Assembly (NCBI RefSeq): GCF_900107665.1
Contig: NZ_FNQT01000002.1
Coordinates: 312,286 to 376,285 of the forward strand
DNA: 64,000 nucleotides
Reading direction: 5' to 3'
From: Haloplanus vescus
Lineage (GTDB): Archaea; Halobacteriota; Halobacteria; Halobacteriales; Haloferacaceae
Part shown: positions 53,214 through 61,261 of the stretch, one piece after another
Position numbering within the stretch: position 1 is the stretch's first letter
How the letters are laid out: every line of letters starts with the position of its first letter
Made by a program: the position numbers and the translations under genes
The notes under the pieces: model-generated
What the model was told of the DNA's origin: nothing
The model's input: the letters and a program-made list of their open reading frames with translations, nothing else
The model's database searches: none

Positions 53214-54619
53214 ACGTCCCCGACCTGTTCAAATCCCGCGACGAGTTCGACCTGACCAGCGGCGACGTTGGCAAGCCACTCTTCTATCTCTCCTTACCCA
53301 TCGTCGTCACGAACCTGTTGCAGACGGCGTACAACCTCGCGGACACCTTCTGGATCGGCCAGTACAGTACGGACGCCCTCGCAGCCATCAGTTTCGCCTT
53401 CCCGATGGTCTTTCTCATCATCTCGCTGGGGATGGGGCTGGCGGTGGCGGGGAGCATTCTCGTCGCGCAGTACACGGGGGCGGACGACCCCTCGGCGGCG
53501 GAGTACGCCGCCTCCCAGACCGTCGGCTTCGCCGCCGTCGCGTCCGTCCTCCTCGGCGCCCTTGCCTACACGTTCGTCGGCGACGTCCTCGACCTCTTGG
53601 GCGCCGCCCCCGACGTGTTGCCCCTCGCGACGGCGTACATGGAGATCATCTCGCTGGGCATCTTCTTCATGTTCGGCTTCTTCGTGTTCATCTCGCTCAT
53701 GCGGGGGTACGGCGACACCATCACGCCGATGCTCGTCATGCTCGGCTCCGTCGCCCTCAACGTCGCGCTCGACCCGTTTCTCATCTTCGGCTGGTGGATA
53801 TTCCCCCAGTGGGGAATCGAGGGCGCGGCCATCGCCACCGTCTTCTCCCGGGGACTGGCGCTCGTCGTCGGCCTCTGGATCATGGTCTCGGGGCGACGCG
53901 GCGTGCGGATTCGCCCCAGTGACGTGATTCCCGACCTCGGATACGGGTGGCGACTCGTTCGCATCGGCGTGCCCGCCTCTATCGAGGGCACCGGCCAAGC
54001 CATCGCCATCAACCTACTCATGTTCATCGTCGGCACCTTCTCGACGCCCGTCGTGGCCGCCTTCGGCATCGGCGTGCGGGTGTTCTCGGTTATCTTCCTC
54101 CCCGCCATCGCCGTGTCTCGGGGCGTCGAAACCATGTCCGGGCAGAACATCGGCGCCGGCAAACCCGACCGGGCGGCCCTCGCCGCGGGCGTCGCCGCCC
54201 GCACCACGTTCGTCGTCCTCGCCGCTGCGGGCGTGGTTACGTTCGTCTTCGCCGACCCCATCGTCGGCCTGTTCACGACCGACCAGTCCGTCGTCGACGT
54301 GGGCGCGAACTTCCTCCGCTACGTCGCGCCCTCCTTCGGCTTCATCGGCATCATGCGCTCGTACAACGGCGGCTTCCGGGGCGCGGGCAAGACGCTGACC
54401 GCCGCGGCCATCGCCGTCTCGATGCTCGGCCTCGTCCGCCTCCCGATTGCGTGGGTCGCGTCGCGGTTCATGGGCCCGCCCGGCATCTGGGTCTCCTTTT
54501 TCATCTCCAATATCGTCGGCGCCGTCCTCGCCTACGCCTGGTTCCAGCGCGGCACGTGGCGCTCCGCCACTCCGGAAACGCCGACCACCGCCACCGCAGA
54601 CGACGTGGCCGACGACTGA
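53210..54619 (+). CDS. MATE family multidrug efflux transporter
   Basis: 469 residues, twelve helices with the MATE duplication: LPIVVTNLLQTAYNLADTFWIGQY in the first half and VRIGVPASIEGTGQAIAINLLMFIVG in the second. Other typical parts: GMGLAVAGSILVAQYTGADD, RGYGDTITPMLVMLGSVALNV, VETMSGQNIGAGKPDRA and MRSYNGGFRGAGKT. It exports cationic drugs with Na+ or H+. Its ATG overlaps the tetR stop, so it belongs to the tetR operon. Confidence 0.92.
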   Translation: MNVPDLFKSRDEFDLTSGDVGKPLFYLSLPIVVTNLLQTAYNLADTFWIGQYSTDALAAISFAFPMVFLIISLGMGLAVAGSILVAQYTGADDPSAAEYAASQTVGFAAVASVLLGALAYTFVGDVLDLLGAAPDVLPLATAYMEIISLGIFFMFGFFVFISLMRGYGDTITPMLVMLGSVALNVALDPFLIFGWWIFPQWGIEGAAIATVFSRGLALVVGLWIMVSGRRGVRIRPSDVIPDLGYGWRLVRIGVPASIEGTGQAIAINLLMFIVGTFSTPVVAAFGIGVRVFSVIFLPAIAVSRGVETMSGQNIGAGKPDRAALAAGVAARTTFVVLAAAGVVTFVFADPIVGLFTTDQSVVDVGANFLRYVAPSFGFIGIMRSYNGGFRGAGKTLTAAAIAVSMLGLVRLPIAWVASRFMGPPGIWVSFFISNIVGAVLAYAWFQRGTWRSATPETPTTATADDVADD

Positions 54620-54661
54620 TCGCCGGCAACGCCTAAGTCGGTTCCCGCCCTCTCTTGACCC

Positions 54662-55402
54662 ATGCCAACGACTCCCCCGAACGCCGGGTTTCGAATCTCC
54701 AACGACACCGAGCCATCGACGACTGTCGTCGCCGGCTTCTCCGCGTTCGGGCTAGCCGGTCTCACCGCCGCCGACTACCTCGTCGACCACCTCGACCTGA
54801 CCGAGACGGGTCACGTCTCCACCGACTCGCTCCCCCCGATTACGCCGTTCGAGGAAGGGCGTCCGCGCCACCACTCGCGACTGTTCTCACGGCCCGACCT
54901 CGACCTGACCGTCCTCGTCAACGAACTGTTCGTCCCCGGGCAGGCGGCGGACGACTTCGCCGACGCCCTCCTCTCGTGGACCCGCGACAACGGTGTCTCC
55001 GAAATCGTCGTCCTCTCCGGCGTCCCGTACGCGCACGGCCCGGACGACCACGCGACGTTCTACGTCGCCTCCGACGACTACCGGACGCACCGCCTCGCCG
55101 ACACCGACGTATCCCCGATGGCGAAGGGCTTTCTCGACGGCGTCGACGGTGCCCTGATGCAGCGCGGTATCGAGTCACCGCTTCGGACGGCCGTGTTCAT
55201 CACTCCCGTCCACGAACAGGTGCCCGACGTCACCGCCGCGATTCGACTCATCGAGACGTTCGACCGGGTGTACGACCTCGGTATCGACGCCGGACCGCTC
55301 GAGGCCTTCGCCCAGAGCGTCGAGCAGTACTATCAGGACCTCGCCGAGCGTCTCGAAGCGGTCGACGACCAACAGGTGCCCGAAGACCGGATGTACATGT
55401 GA
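54662..55402 (+). CDS. PAC2 family proteasome-assembly-chaperone-like protein
   Basis: 246 residues. PAC2 family pattern: TVVAGFSAFGLAGLTAADYLVDHLDL (the first strand and glycine-rich helix), LTVLVNELFVPGQAADDFADALLSW, GVSEIVVLSGVPYAHGPD, and a C-terminal helix YYQDLAERLEAVDDQQVPEDRMYM. Archaeal PAC2 proteins are related to eukaryotic proteasome assembly chaperones; they do not prove such a role. Convergent with corA; one base between the stops. Confidence 0.85.
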   Translation: MPTTPPNAGFRISNDTEPSTTVVAGFSAFGLAGLTAADYLVDHLDLTETGHVSTDSLPPITPFEEGRPRHHSRLFSRPDLDLTVLVNELFVPGQAADDFADALLSWTRDNGVSEIVVLSGVPYAHGPDDHATFYVASDDYRTHRLADTDVSPMAKGFLDGVDGALMQRGIESPLRTAVFITPVHEQVPDVTAAIRLIETFDRVYDLGIDAGPLEAFAQSVEQYYQDLAERLEAVDDQQVPEDRMYM

Positions 55403-55403
55403 C

Positions 55404-56399
55404 TCACAGCCAGTCTTCCGACCGGAAATACCAGAGCATGATGGACGCGGTGAGCGCCATCCCCACGAGGACGGCTGGGTAGCCGAACTGCCATCCGAGT
55501 TCGGGCATGTTGTACGGCCCGCCGTCGAAGTTCATGCCGTAGACGCCGACGACGAACGTGAGTGGCAGGATGATGGTCGCCACGACGGTCAGGCGCTTCA
55601 TCACTTCGTTGGTCGACTGCGAGAGCGTGTTGAGGTAGATGTCGCGTGCGCCACTCGCCAGGTCACGATACGTCTCCACGAGGTCCACGTGTTGGACGAG
55701 GTGGTCGTACACGTCGCGGTAGTACTTCTCGGTCGACTCCTGGACGTGTTCGGCGTCGCCGCGAGCGAGGACGCTCAGCGCGTCCCGTGTCGGCCACACG
55801 ATTCGCCGTATCGAAAGGAGTTCCCGCCGCAGGCTATTGAGAATCTCCAGTGTCTCCGTGTCCGGGTCGTCGATGATGCGGTCTTCGACGGCCTCGATGT
55901 CGCGACCGATTTCGTCGAGGACGGCGAAGTACTCGTCGACGACGGCGTCGAGGACGCGATACGCGGTGAAGTCAGCGTCGTGATGGAGCAATCGTGGCTC
56001 TTCCCGACGCACCCGCTCCCACACCGTCTCGACGGCGCCCGTCTCCTCGATTGCGATGGTGACGATCCAGTCGTGGCCGAAGAACAGCCCCACCGGCTGG
56101 TCGCGAATCTCCTCCTCGAAGGTCGTCTCGCCACCGCGGAGACTGGCCGTCTTGACGAGGACGAACGTGTGCTCCGGGAACAGTTCGACCTTCGGGCTGA
56201 CGTTGCTCTGGACGTCCTCTATCTCCAGTGCGTGCAGGTCGAAAGCGGCGCTCAGTCGCGCGAGTTCGTCCTCGGTCACGTCGGAGGCGCGAATCCACGT
56301 GGTGCCGGCCTCGACGCGGGCCGCGCGGAGCGACTCGGCGTCCGTTCCTGTTTTCGTCTCGACGGTGTCGCCGTCGTAGACGAGCGTCCGAATCGTCAC
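55404..56399 (-). CDS. corA: CorA Mg2+/Co2+ transporter
   Basis: 331 residues from GTG 56399. A large acidic cytosolic N-terminal domain, the long stalk helix (STEKYYRDVYDHLVQHVDLVETYRDLAS), and two C-terminal membrane helices around the selectivity motif VVGVYGMNFDGG (GMN). The C-terminus MLWYFRSEDWL is short. CorA forms a pentameric Mg2+ channel gated by Mg2+. The start overlaps the stop of the small gene upstream by 4 bases (GTGA), so both are translated from one message. Confidence 0.92.
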   Translation of the reverse strand: MTIRTLVYDGDTVETKTGTDAESLRAARVEAGTTWIRASDVTEDELARLSAAFDLHALEIEDVQSNVSPKVELFPEHTFVLVKTASLRGGETTFEEEIRDQPVGLFFGHDWIVTIAIEETGAVETVWERVRREEPRLLHHDADFTAYRVLDAVVDEYFAVLDEIGRDIEAVEDRIIDDPDTETLEILNSLRRELLSIRRIVWPTRDALSVLARGDAEHVQESTEKYYRDVYDHLVQHVDLVETYRDLASGARDIYLNTLSQSTNEVMKRLTVVATIILPLTFVVGVYGMNFDGGPYNMPELGWQFGYPAVLVGMALTASIMLWYFRSEDWL

Positions 56400-56560
56400 G
56401 CGCCGACCCTCCGGTGGTCACCGATGGCCGCGAGCGTGATGCCGACCATGACTGCCGTTATCGAGAACCCGCGTCCCGGATAGGCGACGACGAGGCCGCC
56501 GACGTAGCCGCCGACGCCGAGTGCGGTCAGGCCGGCGCCGAGGATGAACGTCCGGTCCAT
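56396..56560 (-). CDS. 54-residue membrane protein upstream of corA
   Basis: ATG at 56560, stop overlapping the corA GTG. MDRTFILGAGLTALGVGGYVG-like start; two hydrophobic segments, about residues 5-28 (glycine-rich) and 33-48, with RRVGA at the end. No family recognised. Translational coupling to corA suggests a small partner of the channel, which is inference. Intergenic 56561-56655 is the divergent promoter to purM. Confidence 0.65.
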   Translation of the reverse strand: MDRTFILGAGLTALGVGGYVGGLVVAYPGRGFSITAVMVGITLAAIGDHRRVGA

Positions 56561-56655
56561 GCACCAGCCACGCACGGCGCTCACCAAAGAGTACCGGCTG
56601 TCGAGCCATCTCGGCAAACGGTGTGCTTTTGCGTCCGGCCGATGGGATGTAGCGC

Positions 56656-57639
56656 ATGGACGACGCGGGCGAGGACACTGACGACGAACTGACCTACGCG
56701 GCGACCGGCGTCGACATCGAAGAGAGCGAGGCGGCGACGGCGGCACTCGTCGGCGCCGTCGGCGAGAGCGCCGGCGACTACGCGGGCCTACTCGACATCG
56801 GCGACCGCTATCTCGGCTTGGCGACCGACGGCGTGGGGACGAAACTCCTCGTCGCCGAGGCGCTCGGCGACTACTCCACGGTCGGCATCGACTGCATCGC
56901 CATGAACGCCAACGACCTGGTGGCGGCGGGCGTCCGCCCCATCGCCTTCGTCGACTACCTCGCCGTCGACGAACCGGACGAGACGTTCGCCGAGCAGATC
57001 GGCGAGGGACTGGCCGAGGGCGCCGAGCGCGCCGATATCGACCTCGTCGGCGGCGAGACGGCGGTGATGCCCGAGGTGGTCAAGGGACTGGACCTCGCCG
57101 GCACCTGCGCGGGACTCGCGGCGAAAGACGGCATCTTCCCCGGGAGCGCCGAGACGGGCGACGCCCTCGTCGGCGTGCCGTCATCGGGTATCCACTCCAA
57201 CGGGCTGACGCTGGCGCGGACGGCCGTCACGCGACAGGGCGCGTACACCGACCCCTGTCCGTTCGGCGACTACGACACGCTCGGCGAGGCGTTGCTCGAA
57301 CCGACGCGCATCTACACGGACCTGCTCGACCCGATGCGCGCGCACGGCGTTCACGCCGCGGCCCACGTCACCGGCGGCGGGTGGACCAACCTCGAACGCC
57401 TCGGCGACTTCCGGTACGTGGTCGACGACCCCTTCGACCCCCAGCCGGTGTTCGATTTCGTCCAAGAGACCGGCAACGTCTCCGACGAAGAGATGCACCG
57501 CACGTTCAACATGGGCACGGGCTTCGTCGCGGCGCTCGACCCCGACGACGCCGAGTCGTTGGCCGACGCCGTCGACGGGCGCGTGATTGGCCGGGTCGAA
57601 GACGGCGAGGGCGTCGCCATCCGCGGACTCGACCTGTAG
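56656..57639 (+). CDS. purM: PurM phosphoribosylformylglycinamidine cyclo-ligase
   Basis: 327 residues. AIRS motifs: ATDGVGTKLLVAEALG, IDCIAMNANDLVAAGVRPIAFVDY, VGGETAVMPEVVKGLDLAGT, LVGVPSSGIHSNGLTLAR, HVTGGGWTNLERL and FNMGTGFVAALD. It cyclises FGAM to AIR with ATP in purine synthesis. The N-terminal MDDAGEDTDDE is an acidic extension before the usual LTYAATGVDIE start. Monocistronic; convergent with the HTH-CBS gene across 111 bases containing no feature. Confidence 0.95.
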   Translation: MDDAGEDTDDELTYAATGVDIEESEAATAALVGAVGESAGDYAGLLDIGDRYLGLATDGVGTKLLVAEALGDYSTVGIDCIAMNANDLVAAGVRPIAFVDYLAVDEPDETFAEQIGEGLAEGAERADIDLVGGETAVMPEVVKGLDLAGTCAGLAAKDGIFPGSAETGDALVGVPSSGIHSNGLTLARTAVTRQGAYTDPCPFGDYDTLGEALLEPTRIYTDLLDPMRAHGVHAAAHVTGGGWTNLERLGDFRYVVDDPFDPQPVFDFVQETGNVSDEEMHRTFNMGTGFVAALDPDDAESLADAVDGRVIGRVEDGEGVAIRGLDL

Positions 57640-57750
57640 CGAACAGGTGTCCGCTCGGGAGACGGAACGGGCTGGACACACACGCGCGAACCCGTAGCCG
57701 CGTCACTCGTTAGCGCACGTTCCGGGTGGCCGCGCTCTCGGACAAAAACG

Positions 57751-58290
57751 TCAGGAGAGTTCGGCGGCGATGTCAGCCTCGGTGATGATGCCGACCGCTT
57801 CGCCGCTGTCGGTCACGATGACGGCCTTGTAGTAGTCGAGGAGGTTGCTTATCTTGTCGACGGAGTCCTCGCGGGAGACGGTCGGGAACTGCTCGCTCAT
57901 GATTTCAGCGACGGCCTTCTGGCCGACGTTCTCGCCCGCTCGGCGGATGTCGCTGTAACTGATGGACCCGACGGGGAGGCCGCTCTGTAACACCGGCAAC
58001 TGCGAGAAGGCGGCCTCCTCCATCCGGCGTTCGGCATCGGCCACGGAGTCGTCCGGTGCGACACTGACCAGCGTCTCGTTCATCAGGTCCTCGGCGCGCA
58101 CGACGCTACCTTCGGCCTCGTCGAGGGCATCGACGATTCGCCGCAGCGTCGACAGTCGCGGGTCGACGTCACCGCCTTCGATTCGGGCGATTAGTGGCTG
58201 TGACACACCCGCCATCTCGGCGAGCGCGCTCTGTGTCAGGTCCAGCGAGTTCCGTCGCTCCCGTAGGTCCTGCGACGTTGGTAGCTCCAT
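57751..58290 (-). CDS. XRE-type HTH regulator with CBS domain pair
   Basis: 179 residues. N-terminal HTH of XRE/Cro type: LTQSALAEMAGVSQPLIARIEGGDVDPRLSTLRRIVDALDE. Then two CBS domains: LMNETLVSVAPDDSVADAERRMEEAAFSQLPVL and IMSEQFPTVSREDSVDKISNLLDYYKAVIVTDSGEAVGIITEADI. The CBS pair is expected to bind an adenine nucleotide (ATP, AMP, SAM or c-di-AMP), so the protein probably switches DNA binding according to a nucleotide level. It is monocistronic with a TTAATAACCATTAGT-type AT-rich promoter directly upstream (58291-58325). Regulated genes are unknown. Confidence 0.87.
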   Translation of the reverse strand: MELPTSQDLRERRNSLDLTQSALAEMAGVSQPLIARIEGGDVDPRLSTLRRIVDALDEAEGSVVRAEDLMNETLVSVAPDDSVADAERRMEEAAFSQLPVLQSGLPVGSISYSDIRRAGENVGQKAVAEIMSEQFPTVSREDSVDKISNLLDYYKAVIVTDSGEAVGIITEADIAAELS

Positions 58291-58382
58291 ACCGGGTGAT
58301 AACTAATGGTTATTAAAATTACTTTCGGCTATCGTCGTCGGTGGCCCAAATACTTATGATGTATCTGACGTGAATTCGACTC

Positions 58383-58541
58383 ATGCCAGAGTGTCAGAAC
58401 TGTAACTCGTTCGTCACTCCCGCGTACGCTAGGGTGTTCACGCCGAACGGCGTCGACGAACCCCGAGTCTGCCCTCGTTGTGAGGACGTGGTTCGGGACG
58501 GGACGGAGGTTCGTGACGCTCGCTCCCCACGTAATCCTTGA
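58383..58541 (+). CDS. 52-residue zinc-ribbon protein (DUF7563-like)
   Basis: Starts ATG in MPECQNCNSFVTPAY and continues with RVFTPNGVDEP, RVCPRCEDVVRDG, ending ARSPRNP before TGA. Two CxxC pairs (C4/C7 and C30/C33) form a zinc ribbon. I take it for the haloarchaeal small zinc-finger family DUF7563. The AT-rich promoter (TACTTATGATG about 25-30 bases before the ATG) supports it. Function unknown; it may bind nucleic acid or a partner protein. Confidence 0.75.
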   Translation: MPECQNCNSFVTPAYARVFTPNGVDEPRVCPRCEDVVRDGTEVRDARSPRNP

Positions 58542-58559
58542 GAACAGCGGTCCGCGAGT

Positions 58560-58666
58560 GGAAGGGGCGGGATTCGAACCACGCGAAGCCATTTACCGGC
58601 CGCAGAGCGGCCGTTTCCCGCCGACTCGGGGCCGGCGGAGACGCTCTACCACTGAGCCACCCTTCC
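58560..58666 (-). tRNA. Atypical tRNA-like gene, isotype not assignable
   Basis: On the minus strand the ends GGAAGGG (58660-58666) and CCCTTCC (58560-58566) form a perfect 7-bp acceptor stem. A canonical D arm GCTCAGTGGTAGAGC and a T loop GGTTCGAATCC follow at the right places. But the T stem has a bulged T, the anticodon region is an extended GC-rich hairpin whose 7-base loop CCCCGAG lacks U33 (a CCG triplet would read Arg), and an extra perfect hairpin CGGCCGC-TCT-GCGGCCG stands in the variable position. No CCA is encoded. At 107 bases it may be an intron-containing tRNA with an unusual junction, a class II variant, or a decayed copy. TATTAGTG about 30 bases upstream may be its promoter. 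Confidence 0.5.
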
Positions 58667-58844
58667 ACCTAAAAGTAGGCCGACGAGTCACTAATACGCG
58701 TTGGTGGGGTCGTCGTGACCGCGTGAAGCTCCACCTCATCATCCGTTGCGGTGGAATCCCGCGGCTCAGACCGAGACGCTACCGTGTTCGAGTGGTGGTG
58801 TGTCGAAGCACGCAAACGCCCCGCGAGAAAGGGACTTCAGCGGG

Positions 58845-61076
58845 TTACTGGAAGCCGATGCGGCCGCCGCTGCCGCGACCGGCGAGACCCTCGCCGCCGC
58901 CACCGCCCTTGAACTGCTCTTGGACCTGGTCGTAGTAGTCCATGATGTCCTCGGTGATGGTGGGCCGGACGTTCTCCATCGCCTGCCGGAAGTGACGCAT
59001 CTCGATGGACTCGGCGTCGTCGTCCTCGCGGAGGGCGACCATCCCCGCCTCGCGGGCGATGCTCTCGAGGTCGGAGCCGACGTAGCCGTCGGTTATCTCC
59101 GCGATTTCGCGCAGGCTCACGTCGGGGGAGAGCGGCGAGTCCTCCGTGTGAATCTTCAGAATCTGCTCGCGACCCTCCTGTTCGGGTTCGCCGATGAACA
59201 CGAGGCGGTCGAACCGACCCGAGCGCAGGAGCGCGGGGTCGATCATGTCCGGGCGGTTGGTCGCGCCGATGACCATCACCTCGCCCATCTCCTCTAGCCC
59301 GTCGAGCTCCGTGAGGAGTTGGTTGACGACTCGTTCGGAGACGTTGTTACCGGCCTCGTTGCCGCGGGACGGCGCGAGCGAGTCGAGTTCGTCGAAGAAG
59401 ATGACTGTCGGGGCCACCTGTCGGGCCTTTCGGAACGTCTGCCGAATGGCCTTCTCGCTCTCGCCGACCCACTTCGACAGCAACTGCGGGCCGCGCACGC
59501 TGATGAAGTTGGCGTTGGTCTCGTTGGCCACCGCCTTCGCCATCAGCGTCTTCCCCGTCCCCGGCGGGCCGTACAGCAACACGCCCTTCGGGGGTTCGAT
59601 GCCCATGCGGTCGAACTTCTGTGGCGAGGAGAGCGGCCACTCGACGGCCTCCTTGACGTTCTGTTTGGGTTCTTCCAACCCGCCCACGTCGTCCCACGTA
59701 ATCTTCGGGAGTTCGACCAACACCTCCCGCATGGCGGAGGGTTCGACCTCGTTGAGCGCACCCCCGAAGTCGTTGTCTTTGACGATCATGCGGTCGATGA
59801 GACTCGGCGGAATGTCCTCCTCGTCAAGGTCGATTTCGGGGAGGTAGCGCCGGAGCGCTTTCATCGCCGCTTCCTTCGTCAGGCTCTCGATGTCGGCGCC
59901 GACGAAGCCGTGGGTTTCGTCCGCGAGGTGGTCGAGACTCACGTCGTCCGAGAGCGGCATGCCCCGGGTGTGAATCTGGAGAATCTCCTTGCGGCCCTCC
60001 TCGTCGGGGACGCCGATTTCGATTTCGCGGTCGAACCGGCCGGGACGACGGAGCGCGGGGTCGACGGAGTCGACGCGGTTGGTCGCCGCGATGACGATGA
60101 CCTGTCCTCGCGTTTCGAGGCCGTCCATCATCGTCAGCAGTTGGGCGACGACTCGGCGTTCGACTTCGCCGGTCACGTCCTCGCGCTTGGGCGCAATGGA
60201 GTCGAGTTCGTCGATGAAGATGATAGAGGGCGACTCGTCTTTGGCGTCCTCGAAGATTTCGCGCAGCTGCTGTTCGGACTCGCCGTAGTACTTCGAGATA
60301 ATCTCCGGGCCGGCGATAGAGAAGAAACTCGCGGAGGTTTCGTTGGCGACGGCCTTGGCAAGCAGGGTTTTCCCCGTCCCCGGCGGGCCGTGGAGGAGAA
60401 CACCCTGCGGGGGCTCGATGCCCAGCTTCTTGAATATCTGCGGGTGCTTCATCGGGAGTTCGACCATCTCCCGGACGCGCTGAATCTCGCTTTGCAGGCC
60501 GCCGATGTCTTCGTACGTGATGCCGCCGCCGGTCTTCTCGAAGCCCGAAATCGGCTCCTCACGGAGTTCGACGTCGGTGTCCTCGGTGACCAGACAGACG
60601 CCCTCTGGCTCTGTCTCGACGGCGATGAGCGGGATGGCCTGCCCCGGCGAGCGCATGAACGGGTGGTTCGTGCTCGACATGACGGGCACGATGTCGCGCT
60701 CGACGACCGGTCGCTTGAGAATCTGGCGTTTCACCATCCCAGCGGCGTCGGAACCGAACTGGACGCTCGCCTCCTCCGGCGGCGCGAGGACGAGTTTGTC
60801 GGCTTTCGTCGCTTCCGCCTTCCGGATGGTGACACGTTCGCCGATGCCCACGTCCGCGTTCTGGCGCGTGAACCCGTCGATTCGGACCGTGTCGGTGTTC
60901 CAGTCCTGCCGGTCGGCACGCCACACCTTCGCAGCAGTCGTGTCGGCCCCCTCGATTTCGATGATGTCACCTGGCGACAGCTTCAGGTGAAGCAGCGTAT
61001 CGGGGTCGAGCCGGGCGATACCACGTCCCGAGTCGTTCGGGTACGCCTTCGCCACTTCGAGTTGCACTTCGTTCAT
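58845..61076 (-). CDS. cdcH: CdcH, Cdc48/p97-type AAA+ ATPase
   Basis: 743 residues. N-terminal double-psi barrel (residues about 1-185; [24 protein letters not shown]), then two AAA+ rings: D1 with [18 protein letters not shown] and [17 protein letters not shown]2 with [18 protein letters not shown] and [15 protein letters not shown]. Both carry intact Walker A, Walker B and arginine-finger regions ([22 protein letters not shown]). The C-terminus is Gly-rich ([17 protein letters not shown]). It unfolds proteins for the proteasome. Upstream, 61077-61261 separates it from larC; AAACTTATC about 45-50 bases before the ATG is a likely promoter. Confidence 0.95.
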   Translation of the reverse strand: MNEVQLEVAKAYPNDSGRGIARLDPDTLLHLKLSPGDIIEIEGADTTAAKVWRADRQDWNTDTVRIDGFTRQNADVGIGERVTIRKAEATKADKLVLAPPEEASVQFGSDAAGMVKRQILKRPVVERDIVPVMSSTNHPFMRSPGQAIPLIAVETEPEGVCLVTEDTDVELREEPISGFEKTGGGITYEDIGGLQSEIQRVREMVELPMKHPQIFKKLGIEPPQGVLLHGPPGTGKTLLAKAVANETSASFFSIAGPEIISKYYGESEQQLREIFEDAKDESPSIIFIDELDSIAPKREDVTGEVERRVVAQLLTMMDGLETRGQVIVIAATNRVDSVDPALRRPGRFDREIEIGVPDEEGRKEILQIHTRGMPLSDDVSLDHLADETHGFVGADIESLTKEAAMKALRRYLPEIDLDEEDIPPSLIDRMIVKDNDFGGALNEVEPSAMREVLVELPKITWDDVGGLEEPKQNVKEAVEWPLSSPQKFDRMGIEPPKGVLLYGPPGTGKTLMAKAVANETNANFISVRGPQLLSKWVGESEKAIRQTFRKARQVAPTVIFFDELDSLAPSRGNEAGNNVSERVVNQLLTELDGLEEMGEVMVIGATNRPDMIDPALLRSGRFDRLVFIGEPEQEGREQILKIHTEDSPLSPDVSLREIAEITDGYVGSDLESIAREAGMVALREDDDAESIEMRHFRQAMENVRPTITEDIMDYYDQVQEQFKGGGGGEGLAGRGSGGRIGFQ

Positions 61077-61261
61077 GATGATTCCGCGAGGATGGTGGGG
61101 TTTCCGCCGTGATGCGGGATAAGTTTGTTGCTACCCCCGACCGAGTTCCGGGACGGCACCGCTACCTGTGTCATACAATAACATACGAACGGGGCGTACA
61201 AACCCCTACCGATTCCGGAACCGGTCGCAAGCCGTTTGGCCGTCGGGTGCGACGAGCGCGT

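Noticed and set aside
58480-58935. Plus-strand frame of 151 codons spanning the tRNA-like locus
   Set aside because: It overlaps a zinc-ribbon ORF, the tRNA-like sequence and the end of cdcH; no coding signal.
59319-61112. Plus-strand frame of 597 codons opposite cdcH
   Set aside because: Antisense shadow: cdcH has both complete AAA+ modules on the minus strand.
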